Source of the DNA: JALZMG01 sp963739975 | GTDB lineage: Bacteria > Actinomycetota > Acidimicrobiia > Acidimicrobiales > Ilumatobacteraceae | Assembly (NCBI GenBank): GCA_963739975.1 | Contig: CAVUCK010000014.1 | Location: 167,791 to 231,790 of the forward strand | Reading direction: 5' to 3' | Length of the DNA stretch: 64,000 nucleotides | Shown: in pieces, positions 18,546 through 27,149 of the stretch | How positions within the stretch are numbered: the first letter of the stretch is position 1 | How the letters are laid out: each line of letters starts with the position of its first letter | Notes under the pieces: model-generated | The model's database searches: none | The model's input: only the letters and a program-made list of their open reading frames with translations | What the model was told of the DNA's origin: nothing | Made by a program: the position numbers and the translations under genes

Positions 18546-19807
18546 GTGCCCGGCTCGACGCCCCGCCGGGCCTTGCGGATCTTCGTCCATCGCTTCCAGA
18601 CCCTCGGATGGCGCACCTCGGTGAGCTCGCTCTTGATGACCTGGTGGCGGGCGCCCCACTGGCTGATCAAGGCCTGGGCCATCGCCGCGGCAGGGAGGGC
18701 GAGCACGGCGCCAACACCCCCCAACAGCGAGGCACCGGCGAGCGCCGAACCAAACGCCAGGGCAGGGTGCAGCTCCATCGTGCGGGCCGTGATGCGCGGC
18801 GAGAACAGGTAGTTCTCGATCTGCTGGTACACGACGATGGCGATCAGCACGATCATGGCGTCGACGGGCGATTCGAGGAAGGTCAACAGGACCGGCAGCG
18901 CGCCCGCGATGTAGGTGCCCACGACGGGCAGGAACTGGCTGATGATGCCGACCCACAGGGCCAGCGCGACGGGTGCGGGGGTGCCGACCGCCTGGAACAC
19001 GATCCAGTGGAAGATCGCCGACAGCAGGGCCAGCAAAGCTCGCGAGTACAGGTAGCCGCCCGTCTTGTTGCCGGCCAGCTCCCACGTGGCGAGGATCCGC
19101 TCCTGGCGCGCCGGCGTGAACCGGCTGCAGATCGCCCGGCGCATCTTCGGCCCGTCGGCGACGAGGTAGAAGGTGAACAGCACCACTGACAGCAGCTGCA
19201 GCAGACCCCCGAGGGCGGTGACCGACAGGCTGACGGCGTTGTCGCGCTGATCCCGAATGAACCGCTGCACGGCGCCGTTGGGGTCGTTGAAGTCGTCGAT
19301 CACCTCCTGTGCGTTGAGGTTCGTGCCGAACAGGTCGTTGATCGTGTTGACCGTGTCGGTGATGTAGGCCTCGGAGTTGTCGAGCAGCTCGGCCAGCTGG
19401 GTGCCGACGAGCGCGCCGATCGCCACGACGAAGACGAGGAAGACGACGATGACACCGAACAGGATCAGCGCCGTCGCCGTGCCCCGTCGCCACCCCCGGC
19501 GAGCCAGGCGGTTCACACCCGGCTCGATCGCCAGCGCAAGGAAGACCGAGATCGCCAGCAGGACGAACAGCCCGTTCAGCCGGCCCCAGAAGAACTGCAA
19601 GACCAACGCCGCCAGGAAGCCGCCCCAGAAGACGGCCGTGGCGGCGACGGTCCAGCGAGGCAACCGCTCGCGCTCGAACGGCGAACGCGTCGGGTCACCC
19701 TCCATCGTCTCCACGATCTCTGTGACCTCGGCGTCCGGCTGGTCGGCCAACGCCTGGTCCGTGGGGGTGGTGGGCTCGGGTGGCGCCGTCCCGAGGTCGC
19801 TGGCCAC
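18542..19807 (-). CDS. AI-2E family transporter (PerM-like membrane protein)
   Basis: This 421-residue protein has a hydrophilic acidic N-terminus and about eight membrane helices. It shows the AI-2E/PerM layout: an early pair of helices (GLFVLLAISVFLALAIEPG), a periplasmic amphipathic part (ELLDNSEAYITDTVN), and the conserved late helices with WVGIISQFLPVVGTYIAG and VVYQQIENYLFSPRI. Members export quorum signals or exchange ions; none can be assigned here. It lies 14 bases from the upstream YcaQ-like gene in the same direction. Two more family members lie at 58.9-61.1 kb. Confidence 0.9.
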   Translation of the reverse strand: MASDLGTAPPEPTTPTDQALADQPDAEVTEIVETMEGDPTRSPFERERLPRWTVAATAVFWGGFLAALVLQFFWGRLNGLFVLLAISVFLALAIEPGVNRLARRGWRRGTATALILFGVIVVFLVFVVAIGALVGTQLAELLDNSEAYITDTVNTINDLFGTNLNAQEVIDDFNDPNGAVQRFIRDQRDNAVSLSVTALGGLLQLLSVVLFTFYLVADGPKMRRAICSRFTPARQERILATWELAGNKTGGYLYSRALLALLSAIFHWIVFQAVGTPAPVALALWVGIISQFLPVVGTYIAGALPVLLTFLESPVDAMIVLIAIVVYQQIENYLFSPRITARTMELHPALAFGSALAGASLLGGVGAVLALPAAAMAQALISQWGARHQVIKSELTEVRHPRVWKRWTKIRKARRGVEPGT

Positions 19808-19820
19808 GGGGCGAGCGTAC

Positions 19821-21050
19821 TCAGCCCATCGAAACGGTGGTCGGCCCCTCGAGGGCGGCCACGCCGGCCCGGCGCAGGCCCGCCGCCAACTCGCCGCGCT
19901 CGCTCGAGGCGACCACGTCGAGCCCGAGCCAGCCGGCCATCAGCGCCAGCTCCTCCGCCAGCTCGGCGGCGACCTCGTCCTCGGGGACGCCGGGCTCGGC
20001 GAAGGCGCCCTGCACGCGCAGCACGCCGGCGGCGCGGTCGGCCTTGAGGTCGACGCGCCCCACCAGCTGGTCGCCGAGGAGGAACGGCAGCACGTAGTAG
20101 CCGTAGATCCGCTTCGGCGGCGGGGTGTAGATCTCGATGCGGTAGTGGAAGTCGAACAGGCGCTCGTTCCGATCGCGCTTCCACACCAGCGAGTCGAACG
20201 GGCTGAGCAGCGCTCGACTGCGGACCCGGCGGGGCGTCGTGGCGTCGACGTGCACGAAGGCCGGGCGGGTCCACCCCTCGACGACGGCGGGGCGGAGCCG
20301 GCCGGCCTCGACGAGCTCAGCGACGAGCGGCCGGCAGGCCTGGGTGCCCTGGCGATGGTAGTCGGCGAGATCTTCGAGCGTCGCCACGCCCAACGCTCGG
20401 CCCGCGATGTCGAGCAGCGCCGACCGGCCTTCTGCTGCGGGCGGGGTCGGCGCGTCGAGCGCAGCCGCCGGCAGCACTCGCTCGGGCAAGTCGTAGAGGC
20501 GAGCGAAGTCGCTCCGCCGCCGGCGGGCAGCCACCCGCCCCCGTCCGAACAGTGCCTCGAGCGCGATCTTGCCGTCGTCCCAGTCCCACCACGGTCCCTT
20601 CGGACCGACGCGCTGCTCCAGATCGGCGGCGGTCAGCGGGCCGCTCTGCTCGATGCGCTCGACGACATCGTCCATGAACGTCGGACGGTCCCGGCCGAGC
20701 CGCTCCACGGCCCGCCAGTGGTGGGGGTCGTCCATCCGCCACCGGAACAGCGGGTGCTGGGCGCTCGGCACGATCGCCGCCATGTGCGCCCAGTACTCGA
20801 ACAGCTCGCCGTCCTCCAGTGCGTCGGGGAGGAGGTTGCGGGGGTGGGGGCCGAGGCGGGAGAAGAGCGGCAGCTCCTGGCTGCGCACCAGAACGTTGAC
20901 GGAGTCGATCTGGATCACCCCGATGCGGGCGAACACCTTGCGCAGGTGGCGGCGATCGATGCGTCCCGTCGGGCGGGGGTCGGCGAGCCCCTGGGCGGCG
21001 ATGGCCATGCGCCGGGCCTCGGCCGCGGAGAGGGCGATCGGGGTCGTCAT
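19821..21050 (-). CDS. YcaQ-like winged-helix DNA glycosylase (crosslink repair family)
   Basis: The 409-residue protein belongs to the HTH_42/YcaQ family of bacterial DNA glycosylases that unhook interstrand crosslinks and remove bulky alkyl adducts. The catalytic Q-hydrophobic-D motif appears as IQIDSVN at residues 46-52. Also visible are the conserved YWAHMAAIVP and LLSPFDSLVWKRDR segments. Its ATG overlaps the stop of the upstream aminotransferase (ATGA), which suggests coupled expression although the two functions have no obvious link. Whether it acts on DNA crosslinks in this organism is inferred from the family. Confidence 0.88.
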   Translation of the reverse strand: MTTPIALSAAEARRMAIAAQGLADPRPTGRIDRRHLRKVFARIGVIQIDSVNVLVRSQELPLFSRLGPHPRNLLPDALEDGELFEYWAHMAAIVPSAQHPLFRWRMDDPHHWRAVERLGRDRPTFMDDVVERIEQSGPLTAADLEQRVGPKGPWWDWDDGKIALEALFGRGRVAARRRRSDFARLYDLPERVLPAAALDAPTPPAAEGRSALLDIAGRALGVATLEDLADYHRQGTQACRPLVAELVEAGRLRPAVVEGWTRPAFVHVDATTPRRVRSRALLSPFDSLVWKRDRNERLFDFHYRIEIYTPPPKRIYGYYVLPFLLGDQLVGRVDLKADRAAGVLRVQGAFAEPGVPEDEVAAELAEELALMAGWLGLDVVASSERGELAAGLRRAGVAALEGPTTVSMG

Positions 21051-22327
21051 GCCACGAGCGCCGCTCGTCGGTCGCAGAAGTCGGCGACGGCTTCGAGCAG
21101 TCGACCGGTGTCGTCATCGGTGACGTCCATGGTGAGGGCCATGTAGCCCCGGGGAGCGATGTAGAACCCGGCGGCCAGGAGGTCGTGGAACAGCAGCTCC
21201 CGCCAGCTCGGATCGGCGGCGGCCAAGTCGGCGGGCGAGCGCACCGGACCGGGAACCGGATGGACGGCGAGGATCGAGCCCCACCCCGTGGCGCAGAACG
21301 GCACGGTCGAAGCGGCGAATCGAGCGTCGAGGCCGGCTCGCAGGCGGTCGCCTCGCTCGTTGACCGTCTGCAACGCCTCGGCGCTGATCAGCGAGTCGTG
21401 CACCGCTGCGCCGACGGCCATCGTGAAGGCGTTGTTGTTGAACGTGCCGCCGTGGGTCAGGCCACCCTGCGCAGGGTCGTAGGCGGCCATCAGGTCGCGA
21501 CGTCCGCCGAACGCCCCGAACGACAGCCCGCCGGCGAGGTACTTGCCCAGCGTGGTCAGGTCGGGGGTGATGCCGAGCAGTTGCTGGGCGCCACCCAGTG
21601 CGAGCCGAGACGTCATCACCTCGTCGAAGACGAGGACGCTGCCATGGTCCGCGCTCGCCACTCGGAGTTCGCCGAGGAACTCTGGGTCCGCTGGGATGCA
21701 TCCGCCCGAGCCGAGCATCGGCTCGACGAGCACCGCGGCCACGTCGCCCGACTGCAGCGCGGTCGTTGCAGATGCAACGTCGTTGTAGGGCAGCACGATC
21801 CAGTCGAACGGCAACTGCAGCGGTCGTCCACCGTGGCCGAAGTAGAGCGGGCCACCGTGGTAGCCGTGCTCGAACACGACGAACCGCTGGCGACTCGTGG
21901 CGTGGCGGGCGGTGAGCAGGGCCATGATGTTGGCCTCGCTGCCCGAGTTCGTGAACCGGACCTGCTCGATCGACGGGAACCGGGCCACGACCGCCTCGGC
22001 GAAGACCGTTTCCGGCTCGCTCATCGCGCCATAGAGCCAGCCGCGGTCGAGGACGTCGCGGACAGTGTCAGCCACATGCTTGGTACGGCCGAGCAGCCCG
22101 GCGGAATAGTCACCGAGCAGGTCGACGTAGCGGTGGCCGTCGACGTCGTGCAGCACGGCACCCTCGGCGTGGTCGACCCGGAAGCCGAACGGTTCGATGT
22201 GCAGAACGGAGCGAGTGTTGCTGCCGGGCATCACCGCAGCGGCCCGCTCGGCGAGTTGCTGGCTGATCGGATGCGCGGCGGCGTAGCGACGCCGTGCCCC
22301 CGCCAGCTCGTCGTCGAGGTTCGGCAT
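21047..22327 (-). CDS. Class III aminotransferase, glutamate-1-semialdehyde-aminomutase-like
   Basis: This is a 426-residue fold-type I PLP enzyme. RFTNSGSEANIMAL binds the cofactor phosphate, VLVFDEVMTSR carries the Asp at about residue 235, and LTTLGKYLAGGLSFGAFGG carries the Schiff-base Lys at about residue 262. The overall pattern resembles HemL, but a true HemL would be expected near other heme genes, and none are here. An omega-aminotransferase or mutase acting on another substrate is equally possible. It starts eight bases behind the dehydrogenase gene, with which it may share a pathway. Confidence 0.88.
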   Translation of the reverse strand: MPNLDDELAGARRRYAAAHPISQQLAERAAAVMPGSNTRSVLHIEPFGFRVDHAEGAVLHDVDGHRYVDLLGDYSAGLLGRTKHVADTVRDVLDRGWLYGAMSEPETVFAEAVVARFPSIEQVRFTNSGSEANIMALLTARHATSRQRFVVFEHGYHGGPLYFGHGGRPLQLPFDWIVLPYNDVASATTALQSGDVAAVLVEPMLGSGGCIPADPEFLGELRVASADHGSVLVFDEVMTSRLALGGAQQLLGITPDLTTLGKYLAGGLSFGAFGGRRDLMAAYDPAQGGLTHGGTFNNNAFTMAVGAAVHDSLISAEALQTVNERGDRLRAGLDARFAASTVPFCATGWGSILAVHPVPGPVRSPADLAAADPSWRELLFHDLLAAGFYIAPRGYMALTMDVTDDDTGRLLEAVADFCDRRAALVA

Positions 22328-22334
22328 CGGTGCC

Positions 22335-23096
22335 TCAGACGGTGGGCCAGAGGTTGACGGTGGCGTTGATCCCTCCGTCGGCCGAGATCACCTCGCCGGT
22401 GATCGCCCGAGAGGCGTCGGAGGCCAGGAACACGACGGTGTCGGCGACCTCCTCGGCCGTCGAGACCCGGCGGGTCGGGATGACGCCGAGCACGGCATCG
22501 GCCACGCCGGGCTTGGCCAGGTTGGCGGTCCACATCTCGGTCTCGACGACGCCGGGAGCGACGCAGTTGGCACGGATGCCACGCGGCCCGTACTCCATGG
22601 CCAGTGACCGGGTCATGCCGTCGAGCGCCGCCTTGCTCGCCGCGTACACGGCGCGGCGGGGGGCACCACGCAGGCCGCTGATCGAGCTGATCGAGATGAT
22701 CGAGCCCGAGCCGGCGGACAGCATGGCCGGCAGGACAGCGACGGTGGCGAGCAACGCCGAGCGCACGTTCACGTTCCACACCTCATCGAGCTCGTCGACG
22801 GTCAGCGTCTCCGACTCCTTGCGCAACCCGATGCCGGCGTTGTTGACGAGCACATCGATGCGCCCGCCGAAGGCCTCGGCGGCGGTCGCCACCGCAGCGC
22901 CAGGGCCGTCAGGCGTACCGAGGTCGGCGGCGATCACCACCGGGTCGTTGCGCAGCGCACCCGCCGTCGCCTGCAGCTGATCAGCCGAACGGGCGACGAG
23001 CGCGACACGGGCACCGCCGGCGTCGAGCGCCGTCGCGATGGCCGCACCGATGCCCCGCCCGGCGCCGGTGACGATCGCCGTGCGACCCTCGAGCAC
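22335..23096 (-). CDS. Short-chain dehydrogenase/reductase
   Basis: A classical SDR of 253 residues: the nucleotide-binding TGAGRGIG at residues 10-17, DVLVNNAGIG, then the catalytic Ser in SISSISG and YAASK with the catalytic Tyr and Lys. The C-terminus (GEVISADGGINAT) is also typical of FabG-like members. It reduces or oxidises a carbonyl/alcohol using NAD(P)H; the substrate is unknown. It lies six bases from the upstream cyclophilin gene and eight from the downstream aminotransferase, consistent with one operon. Confidence 0.92.
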   Translation of the reverse strand: MLEGRTAIVTGAGRGIGAAIATALDAGGARVALVARSADQLQATAGALRNDPVVIAADLGTPDGPGAAVATAAEAFGGRIDVLVNNAGIGLRKESETLTVDELDEVWNVNVRSALLATVAVLPAMLSAGSGSIISISSISGLRGAPRRAVYAASKAALDGMTRSLAMEYGPRGIRANCVAPGVVETEMWTANLAKPGVADAVLGVIPTRRVSTAEEVADTVVFLASDASRAITGEVISADGGINATVNLWPTV

Positions 23097-23102
23097 CGGC
23101 GA

Positions 23103-23660
23103 CTACTCGGATTCAGCGATCGTGACGGAGTTGATGACCACGTCCTGGCGGGGACGGTCGCTGCCGTCGGTTTCGACGCGCTGCATCTGGTCGAGGACGT
23201 CGAGGCCCTTGACGATCTGGCCGAACAGGCTGTACTGCGGCGGGAGCTGGACGCCGCTCTGGCCGGAGATGAGGAAGAACTGGCTGCCGTTCGTGTTCGG
23301 CCCGGCGTTGGCCATGGCGACCGAGCCGATCTGGTACTCCCGGGCCTTGGGGAGCTCGTCGGCGAACTTGTAGCCGGGACCACCGCGACCGGTACCCGTC
23401 GGGTCACCGCCCTGGCACATGAACCCGTTGATGATGCGGTGGAAGATGACGCCGTCGTAGTAGTGGTGGGCGGCGAGGTAGACGAAGTTGTTGACCGTGT
23501 TCGGCGCCTTGACGGCATCGAGGGCGATGACGATCTCGCCGAGCGAGGTGTCGAGCGTCGCCGTGTAGCGCTTCGCCGGATCGATGCCCAGCTCGGGGGC
23601 CGAATCGAACTGCTGCCGGCGTGGCGCCGACCCATCGAGCGGAGGGAACGCATTGGCCAT
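23103..23660 (-). CDS. Cyclophilin-type peptidyl-prolyl cis-trans isomerase
   Basis: The cyclophilin signature is complete: YYDGVIFHRIINGFMCQGGD, then GTGRGGPGYKFADE, SVAMANAGPNTNGSQFF and YSLFGQIVKGLDVLD. At 185 residues and without a signal peptide it should work in the cytoplasm to speed proline isomerisation during folding. An N-terminal extension of about 30 residues precedes the domain. It sits between the sugar-binding lipoprotein and the dehydrogenase in the leftward gene series. Confidence 0.95.
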   Translation of the reverse strand: MANAFPPLDGSAPRRQQFDSAPELGIDPAKRYTATLDTSLGEIVIALDAVKAPNTVNNFVYLAAHHYYDGVIFHRIINGFMCQGGDPTGTGRGGPGYKFADELPKAREYQIGSVAMANAGPNTNGSQFFLISGQSGVQLPPQYSLFGQIVKGLDVLDQMQRVETDGSDRPRQDVVINSVTIAESE

Positions 23661-23714
23661 AGACGCCGCACCCTAACGGTCGCCGTCCGCTCCCCCATCT
23701 GGGGGGATCGCGAG

Positions 23715-25244
23715 TCAATTGCGGACGTTGTAGTCGGCGATCAGAGCGTCGCTCTGCTGGGCCGCGGCGGCGAGCGTGCTGGCGACGTCGGCGCCGGCGA
23801 AGATCGCCGCCACGGCGCCAGCGGTGACCGAGCGCACCTCGCGCAGCGGGCCGAGCACGGGTCCCAGCGCCGTCGGGTCGCCGGGCGGGGCCACGAGCAA
23901 CTGGTCGTAGGCGACCTGGAACCGGGGGTCGTTGGCGTACAGCGACAACAGCGGCTCAAGCTCGGTGGCGTCGTCGCGCACCGGCACGTACCCGGTCGCC
24001 GCTGCCCACTCCGACTGGACGCCGGCCTCGACCAGGAACTGGATGTAGTCCCACGCCGCTGCCGCTTGGGCGTCGCCCTTCTCGGCGACGATGTAGATCG
24101 ACGCACCGCCGACCAGCGCCAGCGGGTTGCCGCCCGGCCCCGGCATCGTGCCGATCCCGACGTCCGCGCTCGTCAGCCCCGGGATGAGGCCACCATCGAG
24201 AACGCTCAGCACGGCCCCGAGCGCACCGGACGTCCCGATCGTCATCGCCGCCGGCGCCGCCGGATCGGCCAGCTTGAGGAAGGCCTCCTGCCCGTTGGGG
24301 TTGTCGCCGACGGACACGGCAAGGCCATCGGCGATCAACGACTGGATGTCGGTCAGCAGGTCGACCCCGGTCTCGTCGGCGAACAGGACCCGCGTCGCTG
24401 GGGCCAGTCGCCCATTGCCGTTGTCGGCGTACAGCTCGCCGGCCTTGGCGAACCACTGCTCGAGGTACCACGCGCCGCCGGAGTCGACCCCAGAGTCGAC
24501 GGCGAGGCCGTACGTCGCGGCCCCCGAATCGACGAGGGCCTGGGACACCGCCCGCAGCTCGTCGATCGACGCCGGCGGATCGTCCAGGTCCAGTCCGGCG
24601 GCCTCGAACATGTCCCGTCGGTAGTAGAGGATCGGGTCGCTGACGGCGAACGGCATCGACCACTGGACGCCGTTCGTGGCGTACGACTCGAGCACGCCGG
24701 GCAGGAACGCCGACGTGTCGTACCCGCTGGCCTCGGTGCACGCACCGATCGGGATGATGCTGGCGCTGTCGGCGATCTGCTGCACCATGTACTCGGGCAT
24801 CAGCACCAGCTGCGGCCGGCTGCCCTGCCCGCTCTGCACGTACTTGTCGATCGTCTGCTTGTAACCGCCCTGGTTCTCGAGCGTCACCCGCACCGCGCCC
24901 TGGCTGGCGTTGTACCGGTCGGTCAACTCGACCAGCTTGTTCTCCGGCTCGGTCCCGAGGCCGTGCCAGAACGTCAGCTGCACGGGCTCGGCGCCGTCGG
25001 CGGGGAGCGCGTCGACGGGGCACGGTGGCAACGAGTCGAGTGGTGTCGTGGTCGTCGTCGGTGGTGCCGTCGTGGTCGTCGCCGGCAGCGTCTCACCCGG
25101 CGGCGCGGTCACCGGCACCGTCGTGGTCGTCGACGGAGCCGGCTCGTTGCCGGCGTCGAGGATGGAGCGGCCCGACCCGCACGCCGCCACGAGCACGCAG
25201 CCGGCAAGCGCGACGAGTTGGCGACCACGAGAGGAGCCGCGCAC
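23715..25244 (-). CDS. Extracellular solute-binding lipoprotein of a sugar ABC importer (UgpB-like)
   Basis: A GTG start is followed by a signal peptide ending in the lipobox LVAACG and a Thr/Pro-rich tether. The mature domain opens with LTFWHGLGTEPENKLVELT, typical of family 1 solute-binding proteins for carbohydrates or glycerol-3-phosphate. Further matches are SMPFAVSDPILYYRRDMF and the C-terminal hinge regions. It captures the solute outside the membrane and hands it to the two permeases encoded just upstream. Unusually, the permease genes precede the binding-protein gene, and no ATPase gene is present in the cluster. Confidence 0.92.
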   Translation of the reverse strand: MRGSSRGRQLVALAGCVLVAACGSGRSILDAGNEPAPSTTTTVPVTAPPGETLPATTTTAPPTTTTTPLDSLPPCPVDALPADGAEPVQLTFWHGLGTEPENKLVELTDRYNASQGAVRVTLENQGGYKQTIDKYVQSGQGSRPQLVLMPEYMVQQIADSASIIPIGACTEASGYDTSAFLPGVLESYATNGVQWSMPFAVSDPILYYRRDMFEAAGLDLDDPPASIDELRAVSQALVDSGAATYGLAVDSGVDSGGAWYLEQWFAKAGELYADNGNGRLAPATRVLFADETGVDLLTDIQSLIADGLAVSVGDNPNGQEAFLKLADPAAPAAMTIGTSGALGAVLSVLDGGLIPGLTSADVGIGTMPGPGGNPLALVGGASIYIVAEKGDAQAAAAWDYIQFLVEAGVQSEWAAATGYVPVRDDATELEPLLSLYANDPRFQVAYDQLLVAPPGDPTALGPVLGPLREVRSVTAGAVAAIFAGADVASTLAAAAQQSDALIADYNVRN

Positions 25245-25249
25245 GCGCC

Positions 25250-26095
25250 TCAGCCCTTCACGGCGCCGGCGGTGAGCCCGCGCACGAGCTGGCGCTGGAA
25301 CACGAGCAGCACGATGACGAGCGGGATCGAGGCCCAGACCAACCCGGCCATCACCACGTTCGGGGCGTCGAGGCGGGCCTCGCTGAGCTGGCGCAGCCCG
25401 CTCTGCACGGTGTACATGTCGGATTCCGTCGTGATGAGGTTCGGCCAGAGGTATTGGCCGAACGCCGACAGGAACCCGAACAGCGCCAGCGCCCCGATCG
25501 TCGGGCGTACCAGCGGGACGGCGACGTGGCGCAAGAACCCGAAGTGGCCGACGCCGTCGATCGCCGCCGCGTCGCGCAGGTCGCGCGGCAACGTGAGGAA
25601 GACCTGGCGCATCAGGAAGGTGCCGAACGCGGCGGCCAGGAACGGCACCGTCAACCCGGCGTAGCTGTTCAGCCAGCCGAGCGAGTCGACGGTGCGCCGG
25701 TTGACGACCAGCGTCGCTTCGGCGGGCACGAGCAACGTGGCCAGGAACACGACGAAGAGCAGGGTGCGACCGGGGAACTCGAGGATGGCGAAGGCGTACG
25801 CCGACAGCACGGCGGTGACGACCTGGGCGACCGTGATGATCGTGGCGACGATCATCGAGTTGAGCAGGAACCGTCCGAGCCGCCCCTCGGTCCAGGCCTC
25901 GCCGAGCACCTCGAGGGTGAAGGCGTCCGGTATCAGCGGGTTCTCGAGCACCTTGTTGCCGGGCTTCAGCGCCGCCACGATCATCGTGTACACGGGGAAC
26001 AGCACGACCACCGCCAGGGCGACGAGCAGCCCGTAGCGACCGACGGCCCGCCAGCCCGACGGGTGGTCGTAGGCGGTCGTCGCGTCAGCGCTCAC
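25250..26095 (-). CDS. Sugar ABC importer permease (MalG/UgpE-like)
   Basis: A 281-residue protein with six membrane helices, read from GTG 26095. The cytoplasmic EAA loop, which contacts the ATPase, reads LRDAAAIDGVGHFGFLRHV. The helix pattern and FGTFLMRQVF before the loop match the MalG half of heterodimeric sugar permeases. It starts six bases behind its partner permease and is followed five bases later by the binding protein. The ATPase must come from elsewhere, as with shared MsmK/UgpC-type subunits. Confidence 0.93.
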   Translation of the reverse strand: MSADATTAYDHPSGWRAVGRYGLLVALAVVVLFPVYTMIVAALKPGNKVLENPLIPDAFTLEVLGEAWTEGRLGRFLLNSMIVATIITVAQVVTAVLSAYAFAILEFPGRTLLFVVFLATLLVPAEATLVVNRRTVDSLGWLNSYAGLTVPFLAAAFGTFLMRQVFLTLPRDLRDAAAIDGVGHFGFLRHVAVPLVRPTIGALALFGFLSAFGQYLWPNLITTESDMYTVQSGLRQLSEARLDAPNVVMAGLVWASIPLVIVLLVFQRQLVRGLTAGAVKG

Positions 26096-26101
26096 GGCAA
26101 C

Positions 26102-27019
26102 TCACGCGTAGTGGACCCGGCGGCCGATACCGACAAGCTGCAGCAACGAGAGCACGAGCATGACGAGGAACAGCAGCACCGCCGTCGCCGCCTGCAGACC
26201 GAGGTTGTTGTTGATGATCGACGTGCCGCCGTAGGTCAGGTAGGTGATCGTCGTCGTGGCATTCGATGGCCGCGGCCCGCCGTCGGTCAGCAGATCGATC
26301 TCCCCGTAGGCCTGGAAGGCCCCCGTCGTGAGCACGATCACGACGAACAGCAACGTCGGGCCGAGCAGCGGCAGGGTGACGCTCCAGAATCGCCGGGTCC
26401 CGCCGGCACCGTCGACGACGGCCGCCTCGTGGAGGTCCGCTGGGATCCCCTGCAGCCCGGCGGTGATGAGGATGAACGTGAACCCCAAACCGGCCCAGAC
26501 GCTCGACGCGCCGACCGACCAGAGCGCTGTACCCGGGTCGTTCAGCAGTCCCGGCGCCTTGACGACCGGAAACAGGTCGCTGATCCACCCGACGTTGGAC
26601 AGGACGCCGACGGACGGCTCGAGCAGGAACAGCCACATCAGGCTGGCCACGGCGACCGTGGTGACGATCGTCGACGAGAAGATCGCCCGGAAGATCCCCA
26701 CGCCGCGCAGGTACTTGTCGGCGAGCACGGCGAGCCCGACGCCGAGCACGATCCCGAGCGGCACCGTGATCAAGGCGAACTTCACGGTGACCAGGAGCGC
26801 ATCCTGGAACTCCTGGCTGCGGGCCACGTCGACGTACTGGTCCCAGCCGTTGGAGCGGCAGTCCTGGCCCTGGGCGTTGCACCGGGTCTGGCCCAGCCAC
26901 ACCGCTCGGCCGAGCGGGTAGAGCACGAAGACGCCGAGGATGACCATCGACGGCGCCAGCATGAACAGCGCCATCGGCAGGTCGCGCCACCGGGACCCGC
27001 TCGACCGCCCACGCGCCAT
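26102..27019 (-). CDS. Sugar ABC importer permease (MalF/UgpA-like)
   Basis: The 305-residue permease begins at ATG 27019 with a basic N-terminus, then six helices. Its EAA loop reads LHEAAVVDGAGGTRRFWSV. A cysteine-containing extracytoplasmic loop (RCNAQGQDCRSNG) lies after the first helix. It heads the leftward importer operon. Longer frames upstream run through the 82-bp palindrome and are not likely to be translated. The promoter must lie between this gene and the divergent ABC1 kinase, a 130-bp gap that the palindrome nearly fills. Confidence 0.92.
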   Translation of the reverse strand: MARGRSSGSRWRDLPMALFMLAPSMVILGVFVLYPLGRAVWLGQTRCNAQGQDCRSNGWDQYVDVARSQEFQDALLVTVKFALITVPLGIVLGVGLAVLADKYLRGVGIFRAIFSSTIVTTVAVASLMWLFLLEPSVGVLSNVGWISDLFPVVKAPGLLNDPGTALWSVGASSVWAGLGFTFILITAGLQGIPADLHEAAVVDGAGGTRRFWSVTLPLLGPTLLFVVIVLTTGAFQAYGEIDLLTDGGPRPSNATTTITYLTYGGTSIINNNLGLQAATAVLLFLVMLVLSLLQLVGIGRRVHYA

Positions 27020-27044
27020 TGCCCCTCGATCGTACGCCACCCCC

Positions 27045-27126
27045 CATCCGAGTGTTTCGATGCATCCGAGTGTTTCGAGCAGGGACGCCATGCACGAAAC
27101 ACTCGGACGCAGGAAACACTCGGATG
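27045..27126. repeat. 82-bp four-armed palindromic element, copy 2
   Basis: CATCCGAGTGTTT occurs at 27045-27057 and 27063-27075. The inverted arms are AAACACTCGGACG at 27097-27109 (one substitution) and AAACACTCGGATG at 27114-27126. Length, arm order and the 21-base centre agree with copy 1, and the centres share a GGG..GCC.ATGC pattern. Here it lies between divergent gene starts, so it is not simply a terminator. Confidence 0.9.
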
Positions 27127-27149
27127 GTCGATCGCTACGATTCGCCGGC

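Noticed and set aside
21047..22327. The class III aminotransferase as a true HemL of heme synthesis
   Set aside because: Motifs are shared by many class III enzymes and no heme genes are near, so only the family is claimed.
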